Positions 33,755 to 41,734 of a DNA stretch of 64,000 bases are shown here, in pieces. The stretch lies in contig NZ_JAMXIB010000001.1 in NCBI RefSeq assembly GCF_024006985.1, positions 496,001 to 560,000 on the forward strand. The letters are read 5' to 3'. Under the pieces are notes generated by a model. It made no database searches. It was not told where the DNA came from and worked only from the letters and a program-made list of their open reading frames with translations. A program made the translations under genes and the position numbers. The DNA comes from Robiginitalea marina. Lineage in GTDB: Bacteria; Bacteroidota; Bacteroidia; Flavobacteriales; Flavobacteriaceae. The stretch's first letter is position 1, and every line of letters starts with the position of its first letter.

Positions 33755-35716
33755 TTATTTAAAATGGAACCAAAAACGAACCCCTTCCTCCGTTTTGTCG
33801 ATATTCAGGTTCGACTGCAGTTGGTTGACCAGCCTTTTGATGAGCCGGATGCCCATAGAGCCCTGTTCCCGGTCGTCGGAGTCGGGAGGCAGGCCCACCC
33901 CGTTGTCGGAATACTCAAAAAAGCCGCCCTCCCCATTCTTTCGGATGTGGATATAGATGTTTCCTTCCATCCCCTCTTCCGGAAAGGCGTATTTAAAAGA
34001 ATTTGAAACCAGCTCATTGAGGATCAGCCCGATGGGGATCGCCCGGTCAATATCGAGTTCGACCCCTTCGGCATCGATGGAAATATTGATCTGGTGCCCG
34101 CCCTTGCGGAATACAGACTGTATGCTGTTGATCAGGCTTTCGATATAGCCCTGCATCTCGATAACCGAAAGGTCGTCATTCTGGTAGAGTTTCTGATGGA
34201 TCAGCGCCATGGCCTTCACCCGGGTCTTGCCCTCTTCCAGGGCCTCTATGGCTGCCTTGCTCCGGGTATTCTTGGTCTGCAGGCTCAACAGGCTCGAAAC
34301 CATCTGCAGGTTGTTTTTCACCCGGTGGTGGATTTCCTTCAACAGGGAGTCTTTCTCAACCAGGGAATTCTCGATAATGCGTTTCTGCTCGGCGATCAGG
34401 CGTTGGTTTTTGATGCTTTTCAAATAGGCATATACCAACCCGGCAAACCCCAGCAAGGTAAACACCAGGGAGATGAAGACCAGGTTGATCCGCATGTCCT
34501 GGGCTTCCATTTCAGCGCGGCCCCGTTCCAGTTCCAGTTCCTGCTGGTTGCTTTTAAGCTTCATGCTTTCGAGTTCCTCGTTGGAAACGATTGATGCCAA
34601 ACGCTCCTTCTCATTGTCCTGCTCCAGCTTTCCAATGGAGTCCTGCAGGCGGAGGAAACGCCTCAGGTAAAGGGTTTCGTTGCGAAAGTCCTTTTGGGCC
34701 CCAAAAAATTCCGCCATCAGCCGGTATTGCCTGGAAACCAGGTCCGGGCGGTCGGTCTCCAGGTCGCGATCGAGGTATTCCCGGGATTTTCGCATGTTGC
34801 CGAGTTCCATATAGGCCTCAGCCAGGGCCAGGGTATTTTCGGCAATCTCCTCCCGGTGCATGTCGGTTCCCGGGAGTCGCAGCAAGCCCAGGCTGCTTTC
34901 CAGGTAGGGCAGGGCCTCGCGGTACTGGGCTCCCAGGATATGGGCTTTCCCGATGTTTCCCTCAATGGCGCCTTTGAGGATATTTGCCCGATGGATTTCC
35001 CGCTCGGTCTTTACCAGGTTGATGTCGTTCAGATACACCACTATATAGCCCTGGGCCTTTTTGAAATAAGACATGGCCGTAGCCCCTGAGCGATCCATAA
35101 GGAGGAATTGCCCGATGTGGTTGTTGTAATCTGCAAGCTGGTAAAAATCGGAGGGGTCCAGGTTTTTTTTAACTTCCAGGATATAGGTTTCCATGGCCTT
35201 GCGATGCAGGCCAAGGTTGGCGTAGATATCGTAGAAGGTGATATTTTCCGAAAAGCCCAGCTCCCGCTTTCGCTTCCTTACTTCAATTTGCTTTTCGTAT
35301 TGCCGCATCTGGCCGTAGTTTTTATCGATCAGCTCCAGCAATAATTTCGGGTACTCCGGGTCGGATCGGTCCAAATCCAGGTAGAGTTCCTGGGCCTGGG
35401 AGGCACTTTTGCGGTAATCCCCCAGATCGTAATACAGATGGGCCCTGATAATGGAATACACCTGTACGGCTGAGGAGTCGCCATTTGTGACGGCATCTTG
35501 CAGGTCGGCGTTTACCCGGTCCATCCACTGATAGATCGAGTGGTCGCGATAGCGCGAGGGGATTTCTAAAAAGAAAAGCAGTTTTTCCTCAGGGGTATCC
35601 TGGCTGGTGTAGGCATCCAGGGCAGGTTGGCCGGGGGAGTCGGATTCCTGTCCGGTGGCTGTTTGGGAAAAGCCCAGAATTACAGAAAAAATGACTATAA
35701 AAATTACCTTTTTCAT
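33755..35716 (-). CDS. sensor histidine kinase with TPR region (HisKA_2 type)
   Basis: A 653-residue membrane kinase. Order: signal peptide (MKKVIFIVIFSVILGFSQTA), periplasmic TPR-like repeats about 40-370, a coiled coil to about 410, one transmembrane helix (INLVFISLVFTLLGFAGLVY), then a HisKA_2 domain with HHRVKNNLQMVSSLLSLQ (histidines 463 and 464) and a HATPase domain (LILNELVSNSFKYAF, GVGLPPDS). I start at the MKK methionine: the longer frame to 35773 would begin inside the -7 box at 35771-35778. A LytTR response regulator lies upstream across a long gap and is the probable partner. Confidence 0.88.
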   Translation of the reverse strand: MKKVIFIVIFSVILGFSQTATGQESDSPGQPALDAYTSQDTPEEKLLFFLEIPSRYRDHSIYQWMDRVNADLQDAVTNGDSSAVQVYSIIRAHLYYDLGDYRKSASQAQELYLDLDRSDPEYPKLLLELIDKNYGQMRQYEKQIEVRKRKRELGFSENITFYDIYANLGLHRKAMETYILEVKKNLDPSDFYQLADYNNHIGQFLLMDRSGATAMSYFKKAQGYIVVYLNDINLVKTEREIHRANILKGAIEGNIGKAHILGAQYREALPYLESSLGLLRLPGTDMHREEIAENTLALAEAYMELGNMRKSREYLDRDLETDRPDLVSRQYRLMAEFFGAQKDFRNETLYLRRFLRLQDSIGKLEQDNEKERLASIVSNEELESMKLKSNQQELELERGRAEMEAQDMRINLVFISLVFTLLGFAGLVYAYLKSIKNQRLIAEQKRIIENSLVEKDSLLKEIHHRVKNNLQMVSSLLSLQTKNTRSKAAIEALEEGKTRVKAMALIHQKLYQNDDLSVIEMQGYIESLINSIQSVFRKGGHQINISIDAEGVELDIDRAIPIGLILNELVSNSFKYAFPEEGMEGNIYIHIRKNGEGGFFEYSDNGVGLPPDSDDREQGSMGIRLIKRLVNQLQSNLNIDKTEEGVRFWFHFK

Positions 35717-35770
35717 AAAACCAGCCATGGGGCTTCCCAATTCATTCCGGGTGGGGCTGCACGACACTGT

Positions 35771-35801
35771 CAAACTTACTTTTATCTAACGATAAAGCCA
35801 A
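35771..35801 (-). promoter_or_regulatory. promoter of the sensor kinase gene
   Basis: Minus strand TTGG (35798-35801), 19 bases, then a perfect TAAGTTTG (35771-35778). This is the clearest Bacteroidetes-type promoter in the window and implies a leader of roughly 45 bases before the ATG at 35716. Confidence 0.65.
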
Positions 35802-35860
35802 GTATTTGTTGCCCCTTCCCAGGTTGGCGCCCTACCCTTCAGACCGCCAAAATACGCATT

Positions 35861-35894
35861 AAAAAAGGCCATGTATTTTTAATACACAGCCTTT
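35861..35894 (-). terminator. intrinsic terminator with no known gene in front
   Basis: On the minus strand a 14-bp stem (two G-U pairs) made from AAAGGCTGTGTATT and AATACATGGCCTTT around a 3-base loop, ending in TTTTTT. It lies just before the kinase promoter and some 350 bases after the response-regulator stop, so it seems to end a separate minus-strand transcript. Confidence 0.75.
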
Positions 35895-36070
35895 CGTCAA
35901 ATAGCAAGATTTGGGATCTTAACTTTAAAACACTTCAAAAATAACACTTGGACCCGAGGCCCCCTACAATTTGTTGTGAAGGGTCCAAAAGTTGTGGTAA
36001 ACCGGGACTTTCAGCCCTGAAAGTGCATTTCATCGGATTTTCCGGAGGGCCCCTGCCCCGCCCTAAACCA

Positions 36071-36100
36071 AAAAGAGCCCTGCCGGGGCAGGACTCTTTT
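36071..36100. terminator. hairpin, possible terminator
   Basis: AAAAGAGCCCTGCC with GGCAGGACTCTTTT: a stem of about 13 pairs with one C-A mismatch. On the minus strand five T follow, on the plus strand four, so termination is plausible but weak either way. Confidence 0.45.
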
Positions 36101-36148
36101 ACGAGAACACTATATGAAAATGAAAAAACTAATCCGTTAATTCATTGA

Positions 36149-36179
36149 CGAATATAGCAACGCACCCGGGTTTGCTCAA
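36149..36179 (-). promoter_or_regulatory. promoter-like pair in the kinase/regulator gap
   Basis: Minus strand TTGA (36176-36179), 19 bases, then TATATTCG (36149-36156), one mismatch from TAnnTTTG. It points into the hairpin-rich region and not directly at a protein gene. Confidence 0.4.
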
Positions 36180-36206
36180 CTAATTGTTGCCAAACCCTGC
36201 TTTTTT
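36168..36206 (+). terminator. plus-strand intrinsic terminator
   Basis: GGGTTTG and CAAACCC (7-bp stem, with a smaller inner CAA/TTG stem) followed by TGCTTTTTT. There is no plus-strand protein gene within 3 kb upstream that it could end, which supports an unannotated plus transcript. Confidence 0.6.
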
Positions 36207-36250
36207 GTGGTGAAGAAGCGATTATTCCGGGGCTGCCCGCAAAAACGGGG

Positions 36251-37012
36251 TCAGGAATTCATGGCGGAGATGATGAACTCCTTGAAATCCTTGGAAATCG
36301 GGATAAGGGTATTGTTTACCAAAATATCCCGGGTATTGATGGCATCGATATGGTCAACATTTACGATATAAGACTTGTGGGCCCGGTAAAATTTGTTCTG
36401 GGGCAATTTCTCCAGGTAGTCCTTCAGCGGGGATCGCACCAGGAATTTCTTGTCGGCCGTGTTTACCTCCAGGTATACATTATCGGCTTTGATGAACCGG
36501 ATGTCGTCAAAATAAATCCGGTAGTACAGGTGTTGCTTTTTGACAAAAATGGAATCCTTTAACACTGAATTCGAGGAAAAGCCCTCGGCGGCTTCTTCTT
36601 CCCCTTCCTGGAAGGAAAGTCGCTTTTTCCTGCTCTGCTCGAAATTCGAAAGTGCAATTTCAATAGAGGTGTAAAGGTCCTGCTGTTCAAAAGGCTTTAC
36701 CAAATACCCGTTGGGCTGCACGGTTTTGGCATTCTCCACCGTGGCCCGGTCTGAGTTTGAGGTGACGAAGATAAAGGGGATGTCGTAATGTTCGCGGATA
36801 TGCTTCCCCAGGTCGATGCCCGTTTTGTCAGAGGCCAGGATGATATCGATCAGTACCAGATCGACCTGGTGGTTTTTCAAGACCTCCACGGCCTGCTCAT
36901 ATACAATCACATTGTCCACAATCTCATAGCCAATTTCCTCCAGCATGGATTGCATATCGTCGGCAATGATAACATTGTCTTCGACGATCAGGATTTTAAT
37001 CGGTTCTTCCAA
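36251..37012 (-). CDS. LytTR family response regulator
   Basis: A 253-residue two-component regulator: receiver domain about 4-125 with phospho-acceptor D56 in LVLIDIILAS and acidic pair E11/D12, then a LytTR DNA-binding domain about 155-250 (LYYRIYFDDIRFIKADNVYL, FYRAHKSYIVNVDHI). The start is TTG (37010-37012), because the frame is closed by TAA four codons upstream and the next ATG is inside the receiver domain. A TAATTTTG -7 box at 37043-37050 overlaps the menA stop codon, so it can be read alone or with menA. The kinase at 33755 is its likely partner. Confidence 0.9.
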   Translation of the reverse strand: MEEPIKILIVEDNVIIADDMQSMLEEIGYEIVDNVIVYEQAVEVLKNHQVDLVLIDIILASDKTGIDLGKHIREHYDIPFIFVTSNSDRATVENAKTVQPNGYLVKPFEQQDLYTSIEIALSNFEQSRKKRLSFQEGEEEAAEGFSSNSVLKDSIFVKKQHLYYRIYFDDIRFIKADNVYLEVNTADKKFLVRSPLKDYLEKLPQNKFYRAHKSYIVNVDHIDAINTRDILVNNTLIPISKDFKEFIISAMNS

Positions 37013-37042
37013 AACGGCAGGGGTTTAGTGGGTTATTCCTCT

Positions 37043-37050
37043 CAAAATTA
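37043..37050 (-). promoter_or_regulatory. -7 box before the response regulator
   Basis: TAATTTTG on the minus strand, a perfect TAnnTTTG, 30 bases before the TTG start and overlapping the menA stop codon. A clear -33 element is not visible. Confidence 0.35.
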
Positions 37051-37956
37051 CAAAAAATAATGATTGGAAAGGAACAGGAGAAGGCCTACCATAAAGGTGC
37101 TCAGGGCGATCTTTTTCAACTCCGGGTCAAGGTCCGCAGGCCGGGCGACCCGCCGGACGGTAGCCAGATGCCGGCCTACGATGAGAAATGGCAGCAGGCA
37201 GGTGGCCTGGGGCCAGGGTTCTGCCTGGGTGGCCAAATAGGCCACGAGAGCAACTAAGGCGAAAACACACAGAAAAACATGGTACCGGACCCCATTGCGA
37301 TAACCCCATTGGACCACCAGGGTGTTTTTGCCCGACTCCCGGTCCGATTCCCAGTCGCGCAGGTTGTTCAGGTTGAGCACTGCCGCGCTCAGGGCACCTA
37401 TGGCGATGGCGGGCAACCAGCCTTCCGCCAGGAGGTGCCGGGTGAACAGGAACTGGCTCCCCTGCACGCTCAGCAGGCCGAAGAAAAGGAAAACAAAAAG
37501 GTCCCCGAGCCCCCGGTACCCATAGGCATCGGGTCCGACCGTGTATTTGATCGCTGCCCAGATGGCCAGGGCGCCTAGCAACAGGAATAAGGCAAAATAT
37601 CCGAAGGATCCCGGGCCAAAAGCCCGCCATAAGGTCGCCAGGGTAAGCAGGGCACTTACGGCCGCGGCCAGGGCGATGCCCCTGCGCAGGGCTTTTGCGC
37701 TCAGGGCACCGCTTTGCAGGGTGCGCTGAGGGCCGACACGGCGTTCGTTATCGGTTCCCCGGATGCCGTCGCCGTAGTCATTGGCAAAATTTGATGTCAC
37801 CTGGTAGGCGATGGTGGTGGCGAGTTGCAGGAAGAAAAGCGCAGGATCCCAATAGCCAAGGCCGGTGGCCAGGGCGGACCCTGCAAGGATCCCGGCAATG
37901 GAAAGGGGCAGGGTACGAAGGCGGGCTGCCCTCACCCAGGTCTTAAAAAGCTCCAA
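37048..37956 (-). CDS. menA: 1,4-dihydroxy-2-naphthoate polyprenyltransferase
   Basis: Integral membrane UbiA-family enzyme that prenylates DHNA to demethylmenaquinone. At 302 residues, with eight or nine hydrophobic helices, it is normal. The first Asp-rich motif is NFANDYGDGIRGTDNERR, followed by GPQRTLQSG; the second is LNNLRDWESDRESGK. The start is TTG (37954-37956), 1 base after the TAG of the upstream SPOR-like gene, and the protein then reads ELFKTWVRAARLRTLPLSIA, as expected for MenA. Translation is probably coupled. Confidence 0.93.
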   Translation of the reverse strand: MELFKTWVRAARLRTLPLSIAGILAGSALATGLGYWDPALFFLQLATTIAYQVTSNFANDYGDGIRGTDNERRVGPQRTLQSGALSAKALRRGIALAAAVSALLTLATLWRAFGPGSFGYFALFLLLGALAIWAAIKYTVGPDAYGYRGLGDLFVFLFFGLLSVQGSQFLFTRHLLAEGWLPAIAIGALSAAVLNLNNLRDWESDRESGKNTLVVQWGYRNGVRYHVFLCVFALVALVAYLATQAEPWPQATCLLPFLIVGRHLATVRRVARPADLDPELKKIALSTFMVGLLLFLSNHYFL

Positions 37957-37957
37957 G

Positions 37958-38560
37958 CTAATTCGGATCTTCTATCGCAATGCGTTTGCCGTCCTGGTAC
38001 GACGCCACAAACGCATCGGTGAATCCCATATTGACAAGCTCTTCGCGGAATTTCCTGGCTTCCTCGAGGGTTTCGAAATTCCCAAGCGAATACGCGTAGA
38101 AGGGATTGTTCTTCACCAGGATCGTATTGGTCAGCGCCTGGGGTGCCAGGTTAAAATTCTTGTCGATAAAGGCTTTCACCTGTACGGAATAGATTTTTTC
38201 CTTTTCAATAAATTCCTTGGCAAGGTAGAATTCCTTCACCAGGCTCAACTCTTCGTTTTGTTTCCGCAGGGTGGCCAGTCGTTTGTTGACCATATCGAGG
38301 CTGTCAGAAACCCAGGCCATGTTCGGGAGGGTTTGCGCCTGGTTGGGGTTCGAGGTCAACCCAATGGTAAAGGAGGTAATGGCCAGGGCCCCAATCAGAA
38401 AAAGTACGGTAATGGCAGCGAAAAGGTTCCGCTGAATCCGGCTGCGTTTCAATTCGCGGTTTTTCACCTTGATCTGGTCGAGCAGGCGCTCATTGATAAT
38501 CTGAGCCTTGTCGATGTCCTTATGCAGTTCCAGCAGGTCGCTTTCTTCGATAAAAGGCAT
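37958..38560 (-). CDS. membrane protein with SPOR-like C-terminus
   Basis: A 200-residue protein, not assigned to a named family. A helical cytoplasmic N-terminus (MPFIEESDLLELHKDIDKAQ) leads to one transmembrane helix (about 53-74, LFAAITVLFLIGALAITSFT), a coiled coil (about 90-120) and a C-terminal part (about 125-195) with YAYSLGNFETLEEARKFREE and FTDAFVASYQDGKRIAI, which looks like the peptidoglycan-binding SPOR fold. Its stop is 1 base before the menA start, so it is co-translated with menA. Confidence 0.75.
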   Translation of the reverse strand: MPFIEESDLLELHKDIDKAQIINERLLDQIKVKNRELKRSRIQRNLFAAITVLFLIGALAITSFTIGLTSNPNQAQTLPNMAWVSDSLDMVNKRLATLRKQNEELSLVKEFYLAKEFIEKEKIYSVQVKAFIDKNFNLAPQALTNTILVKNNPFYAYSLGNFETLEEARKFREELVNMGFTDAFVASYQDGKRIAIEDPN

Positions 38561-38662
38561 GTTTGGGAAGCTTTACGTTTTGCTGCCCTAAATGTAAGTA
38601 AATTGCTACGATCCAGCAAACTAAAAGCTCGGGTTCGCGCAACCTGGCCGGGAAGTACTGCC

Positions 38663-39502
38663 TCAGTGCGTTTTCCGAAGGGAGATTCCATCGGGCCCGA
38701 GTTCGATTCGCCTCTCGCGGTACAGGATCCCGATCCCCTTCTTGAACAATTTTTTACTCATCTTAAAGCGCGCCTGGATGTCTTCCGGGGAAGAGCCGTC
38801 ATGAAAGGGAAGCTTCCCCCCCGCCCGCTTCAGTTCTTCATAGATGCGGGCTGCAGCGGGTTCCAGCTTCCGGTGGCCCATGGGTTCGAGGCTGATGTCG
38901 AGCTTCTGGTCTTCCCGTATCTTCTGCACGTAGCCCATCAGGCTATCGCCGATTTGCAGGTCCCGGAAAACCTGGTCGCGGTATACCAGCCCTTTGTGCC
39001 GGTTATTGACCACCACCTCGTACCCAAGGTTGGTTTCCCGGTAGACCAGGATGGCCACCTCCTGCAGCGGCTCGAGTCGCACATCGCGGTTGTCGAGGAA
39101 CCGATCGAGGCGGGTGGAGGCCACCAGGCGGGAAGACTTCGGGTCGAGGTAGCAATACACCACGCAGGTCTGTCCTTTTCTCAGGGGGGTGGCTTGCTCG
39201 CGGAAAGGCACCAGAAGGTGCTTCTCCAGGCCCCATTCCAGAAAGGCCCCATAATCATTGACCTCTGCAACCCTGAGGGCGGCAAAGGAATCCCGGGTAA
39301 TACCCGGGGTCAGGGTAGTCGCTACCGGCCTCTCCTCGTGGTCGAGATAGCAGAAAACCTCCAGGGCGTCCCCTATTTCAAAAGTTTCGGGCCGGTACTT
39401 TACCGGCAGCAGGATTTCCTCCCCTTCCGGATCGGCAAGAAAGAGGCCTACCCGGGTGTCCCTGTCAATAATCAGGGTATTGTATTTTCCCAATGCAATC
39501 AT
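38663..39502 (-). CDS. CvfB-like S1 RNA-binding protein
   Basis: A 279-residue protein of the CvfB/YitL family: S1-like OB-fold repeats (about 1-60, 65-135, 145-210) and a C-terminal winged-helix domain (about 220-279). Matching stretches are MIALGKYNTLIIDRDTRVGL, EVNDYGAFLEWGLEKHLLVP and STRLDRFLDN; the last domain has IYEELKRAGGKLPFHDGSSP. CvfB affects virulence-gene expression in Staphylococcus; in this group the target is unknown. It lies within the minus-strand menaquinone run. Confidence 0.88.
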   Translation of the reverse strand: MIALGKYNTLIIDRDTRVGLFLADPEGEEILLPVKYRPETFEIGDALEVFCYLDHEERPVATTLTPGITRDSFAALRVAEVNDYGAFLEWGLEKHLLVPFREQATPLRKGQTCVVYCYLDPKSSRLVASTRLDRFLDNRDVRLEPLQEVAILVYRETNLGYEVVVNNRHKGLVYRDQVFRDLQIGDSLMGYVQKIREDQKLDISLEPMGHRKLEPAAARIYEELKRAGGKLPFHDGSSPEDIQARFKMSKKLFKKGIGILYRERRIELGPDGISLRKTH

Positions 39503-39556
39503 GATTCCTTTTTTAGCGCATACCCCGCCCGGGAAAATACCACCCGCGGGAGGCCC

Positions 39557-39901
39557 CTAGCGGTAGACATTCTCCTTCTTGAACCGGCGCGCCAGGATGT
39601 AATACACCACCGCGCGGTACTTATTCCGCTCTGAAGCCCCGTACTCGCGCATCACTTCCTTGATGGCGTGCATCAGGTGCGGCCCGTCGGGAAGGCCCAG
39701 TTTTTTGACCAGGAAATTCTTCCTGACCGTTTCCAGTTCAGATTCATCCGTCCCGGAGACCAGGGATGAATCCCTGTTGTAAATGGCCGGTCCCAGGCCC
39801 ACGGTTACCAGGTCAAGGAATTCCATGTCGGGGGTTTCTTTAAACTTTTCGCGGATGTGCTCCGCGTAGTTCTCGAGTAGTTCTTCTTTGCTTTTGCTCA
39901 T
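39557..39901 (-). CDS. DUF2853 family protein
   Basis: A 114-residue helical, soluble protein. The start MSKSKEELLENYAEHIREKF and the later GLPDGPHLMHAIKEVMREYG are typical of DUF2853, whose role is unknown although a structure exists. It follows menD by 13 bases in the same direction, a place where menB often stands in relatives. Confidence 0.88.
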   Translation of the reverse strand: MSKSKEELLENYAEHIREKFKETPDMEFLDLVTVGLGPAIYNRDSSLVSGTDESELETVRKNFLVKKLGLPDGPHLMHAIKEVMREYGASERNKYRAVVYYILARRFKKENVYR

Positions 39902-39914
39902 GGTTCTGGGGGTT

Positions 39915-41690
39915 TTAAAGTGATTCTGGTATAGCCGAAGTTAAAAAATCAAAGTAGCCCAGCAAAACCCGGTCATTGAGTTTCCTCGGAGTTTTGACCT
40001 CAAGGAGCCTGGGCTTTGCAGAGGGTGAAAAAAAATCCTCCAGGGCCTTCTGCAAATCCTCCCTGGAGGCCGCGCAGCGATACTCCAGGCCGTGGCTCTC
40101 GCACACCGGAGCCAAAGGGCTGTCCTGCACGGTTTCAAAATAGGTTTCAAAGGCGGCACTGTCTTCCTTCCCGGGCAGGATGCGGAAAATGCCCCCTCCC
40201 TGGTTATTGATCACGATAACGCGAAAATCGGCTCGAAGATAGGAATTCCACAGGCCATTCCGATCATAGAGGAAACTCAGGTCCCCGCTGAGGAGGACCA
40301 CCTGGTTTCCAGACCCCACGGAGGCGCCAACGGCCGTGGAGGTGCTCCCCTCGATGCCGCTGGTCCCCCGGTTGCAGAAAACCGGGTTGGTGGGGTGCAT
40401 GTCAAAGAGCTGGGCATACCGGACCGTGGAACTGTTGGCCAGTTGCACCTGTGCCCCCTGGGGAATCCTGGCCAGGATATCCTGGAAAGCCACCATATCG
40501 GAGAAGGGAATCTGGTTCAGGTAGGCCTGCCGCTGCTTCCTGCAGGCCTCCCTGAAGGCCTCCCAGGGCTTGCGGTACGAACTGCTCCCCGGCTGCACCC
40601 CGGACCCCAGGGCCTTCAGGAAGCGGTCAGCCCCGATGCCGAAGTGGTCCGTGAGGACGTAAAAGGTGTCAAAAGCCTGGTACGGGTCTGCATGCCAGTG
40701 CTCCAAAGGCGGGAAGCTGCGCAGGAACTGCTTGATTTTCTTGGAAACGACCATCCCCCCAATAGTCAGCAACAGATCGGGACGCAGGGCTTCAAAAAAG
40801 TCAGCCCTGCTTTCAGAACGCTCCAGCGGGGCGAGGATGGTATCGATGCTTGGAAAAAAAGAAGGGTGGTGAACATTGGAGGTGGTTTCGGTAAAGACCA
40901 CCACCGAAGGATCCCCTGCAAGGAAAGCCAGCGCCTCTTCGCCCACGCCCCCGGGCGGGAGCGCCCCGATAAGGACGATTTTCCTGCGGTAAGACCGCCA
41001 CTTTTTCCCCAGGGCTTCCCAATCCGGTTCTGATTCCGGCAGGGTTTCCTCCCGGTGGACTACCGGGGCCACTACCGGGGTGTCGGAAGTCCCGTATAAC
41101 GGTTCTTCAAAGGGGGCGTTGAAGTGCACGGGCAACCGGTCGCGGCGGGCGAGGTGGAGGCCCCGGCTGATCTCCCGTTCATTTAGGGCCTGCCTCTCAG
41201 CCTGCAATGCCAGGAGCCCTTCAGCCTCCTCAGGCCTCTCGCCTTCCTTCCAGCGATAGGAGTCCACGGCATGGGAAACATCCTGTAGCAGGTTGGCCTG
41301 GAACCCGATATGCTTTTCGAATACCCCTTCCTGGCGAATGGTCTGCCCGTCGCCGATGTCGACCTTGTACGGGGGGCGGTCTGCCGAAAGGACTACCAAA
41401 GGGACCCGGCTGTAATAGGCCTCAGCCACGGCCGGATAATAATTGAGCAGGGCACTGCCGGAGGTGCAGACCAGGGCGGTGGGCTCCCCGCTCTGCTGGC
41501 TGAGGCCCAGGGCGAAAAACCCGGCGCTGCGTTCATCCACGATGCTAAAGCACTCAAAAAAAGGGTCGGAGGTAAATCCAAGGATCAGGGGCGCATTTCG
41601 CGAACCGGGCGAGATCACCACCTGCCGGATGCCGAAAGACCTGCACAAAAAAACCAGGGTATGCGCCAGGGGGATTGTGGAATAGTTCAT
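39915..41690 (-). CDS. menD: SEPHCHC synthase (2-succinyl-5-enolpyruvyl-6-hydroxy-3-cyclohexene-1-carboxylate synthase)
   Basis: Thiamine-diphosphate enzyme that joins 2-oxoglutarate to isochorismate, the first committed step of menaquinone synthesis. At 591 residues it has the usual length. Features: VVISPGSRNAPLILGF and VDERSAGFFALGLSQQSGEP at the N-terminus, GTSGIEGSTSTAVGAS and SGDLSFLYDRNGLWN for diphosphate and Mg binding, and VINNQGGGIFRILPG. I use the ATG at 41690 (MNYSTIPLAHTL), rather than the open frame to 41723, because it matches the family start. Confidence 0.95.
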   Translation of the reverse strand: MNYSTIPLAHTLVFLCRSFGIRQVVISPGSRNAPLILGFTSDPFFECFSIVDERSAGFFALGLSQQSGEPTALVCTSGSALLNYYPAVAEAYYSRVPLVVLSADRPPYKVDIGDGQTIRQEGVFEKHIGFQANLLQDVSHAVDSYRWKEGERPEEAEGLLALQAERQALNEREISRGLHLARRDRLPVHFNAPFEEPLYGTSDTPVVAPVVHREETLPESEPDWEALGKKWRSYRRKIVLIGALPPGGVGEEALAFLAGDPSVVVFTETTSNVHHPSFFPSIDTILAPLERSESRADFFEALRPDLLLTIGGMVVSKKIKQFLRSFPPLEHWHADPYQAFDTFYVLTDHFGIGADRFLKALGSGVQPGSSSYRKPWEAFREACRKQRQAYLNQIPFSDMVAFQDILARIPQGAQVQLANSSTVRYAQLFDMHPTNPVFCNRGTSGIEGSTSTAVGASVGSGNQVVLLSGDLSFLYDRNGLWNSYLRADFRVIVINNQGGGIFRILPGKEDSAAFETYFETVQDSPLAPVCESHGLEYRCAASREDLQKALEDFFSPSAKPRLLEVKTPRKLNDRVLLGYFDFLTSAIPESL

Positions 41691-41734
41691 TGCGACTACA
41701 AAAGTATGAAGCCGGGGGATCACTCCCTAATCCG

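Larger units (their letters stand above)
35895..36210. ncRNA. hairpin-rich gap, candidate small RNA (strand unsure)
   Basis: No protein gene of normal size is here. Hairpins: TTGGACCC (35948-35955) with GGGTCCAA (35981-35988); ACTTTCAG/CTGAAAGT (36007-36024); a 13-pair stem with one mismatch at 36071-36100. A minus-strand promoter-like pair TTGA-N19-TATATTCG lies at 36149-36179, upstream of all of these and in phase with the minus terminator at 35861-35894, giving a possible transcript of about 270 bases. A plus-strand terminator at 36168-36206 suggests a plus transcript may also exist. A nine-codon frame MKMKKLIR (36114-36140, plus) is too short to trust. I cannot match it to a named RNA family. 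Confidence 0.35.

Noticed and set aside
36114-36140. Nine-codon frame MKMKKLIR as a leader peptide
   Set aside because: It has no gene downstream on the plus strand to control, and such short frames arise by chance in A-rich DNA. Kept only as a remark within the small-RNA candidate.
37865-39634. 589-codon open frame antisense to menA, the SPOR-like gene and cvfB
   Set aside because: The longest shadow in the window; it crosses three real genes and their spacers and has no recognisable motif.
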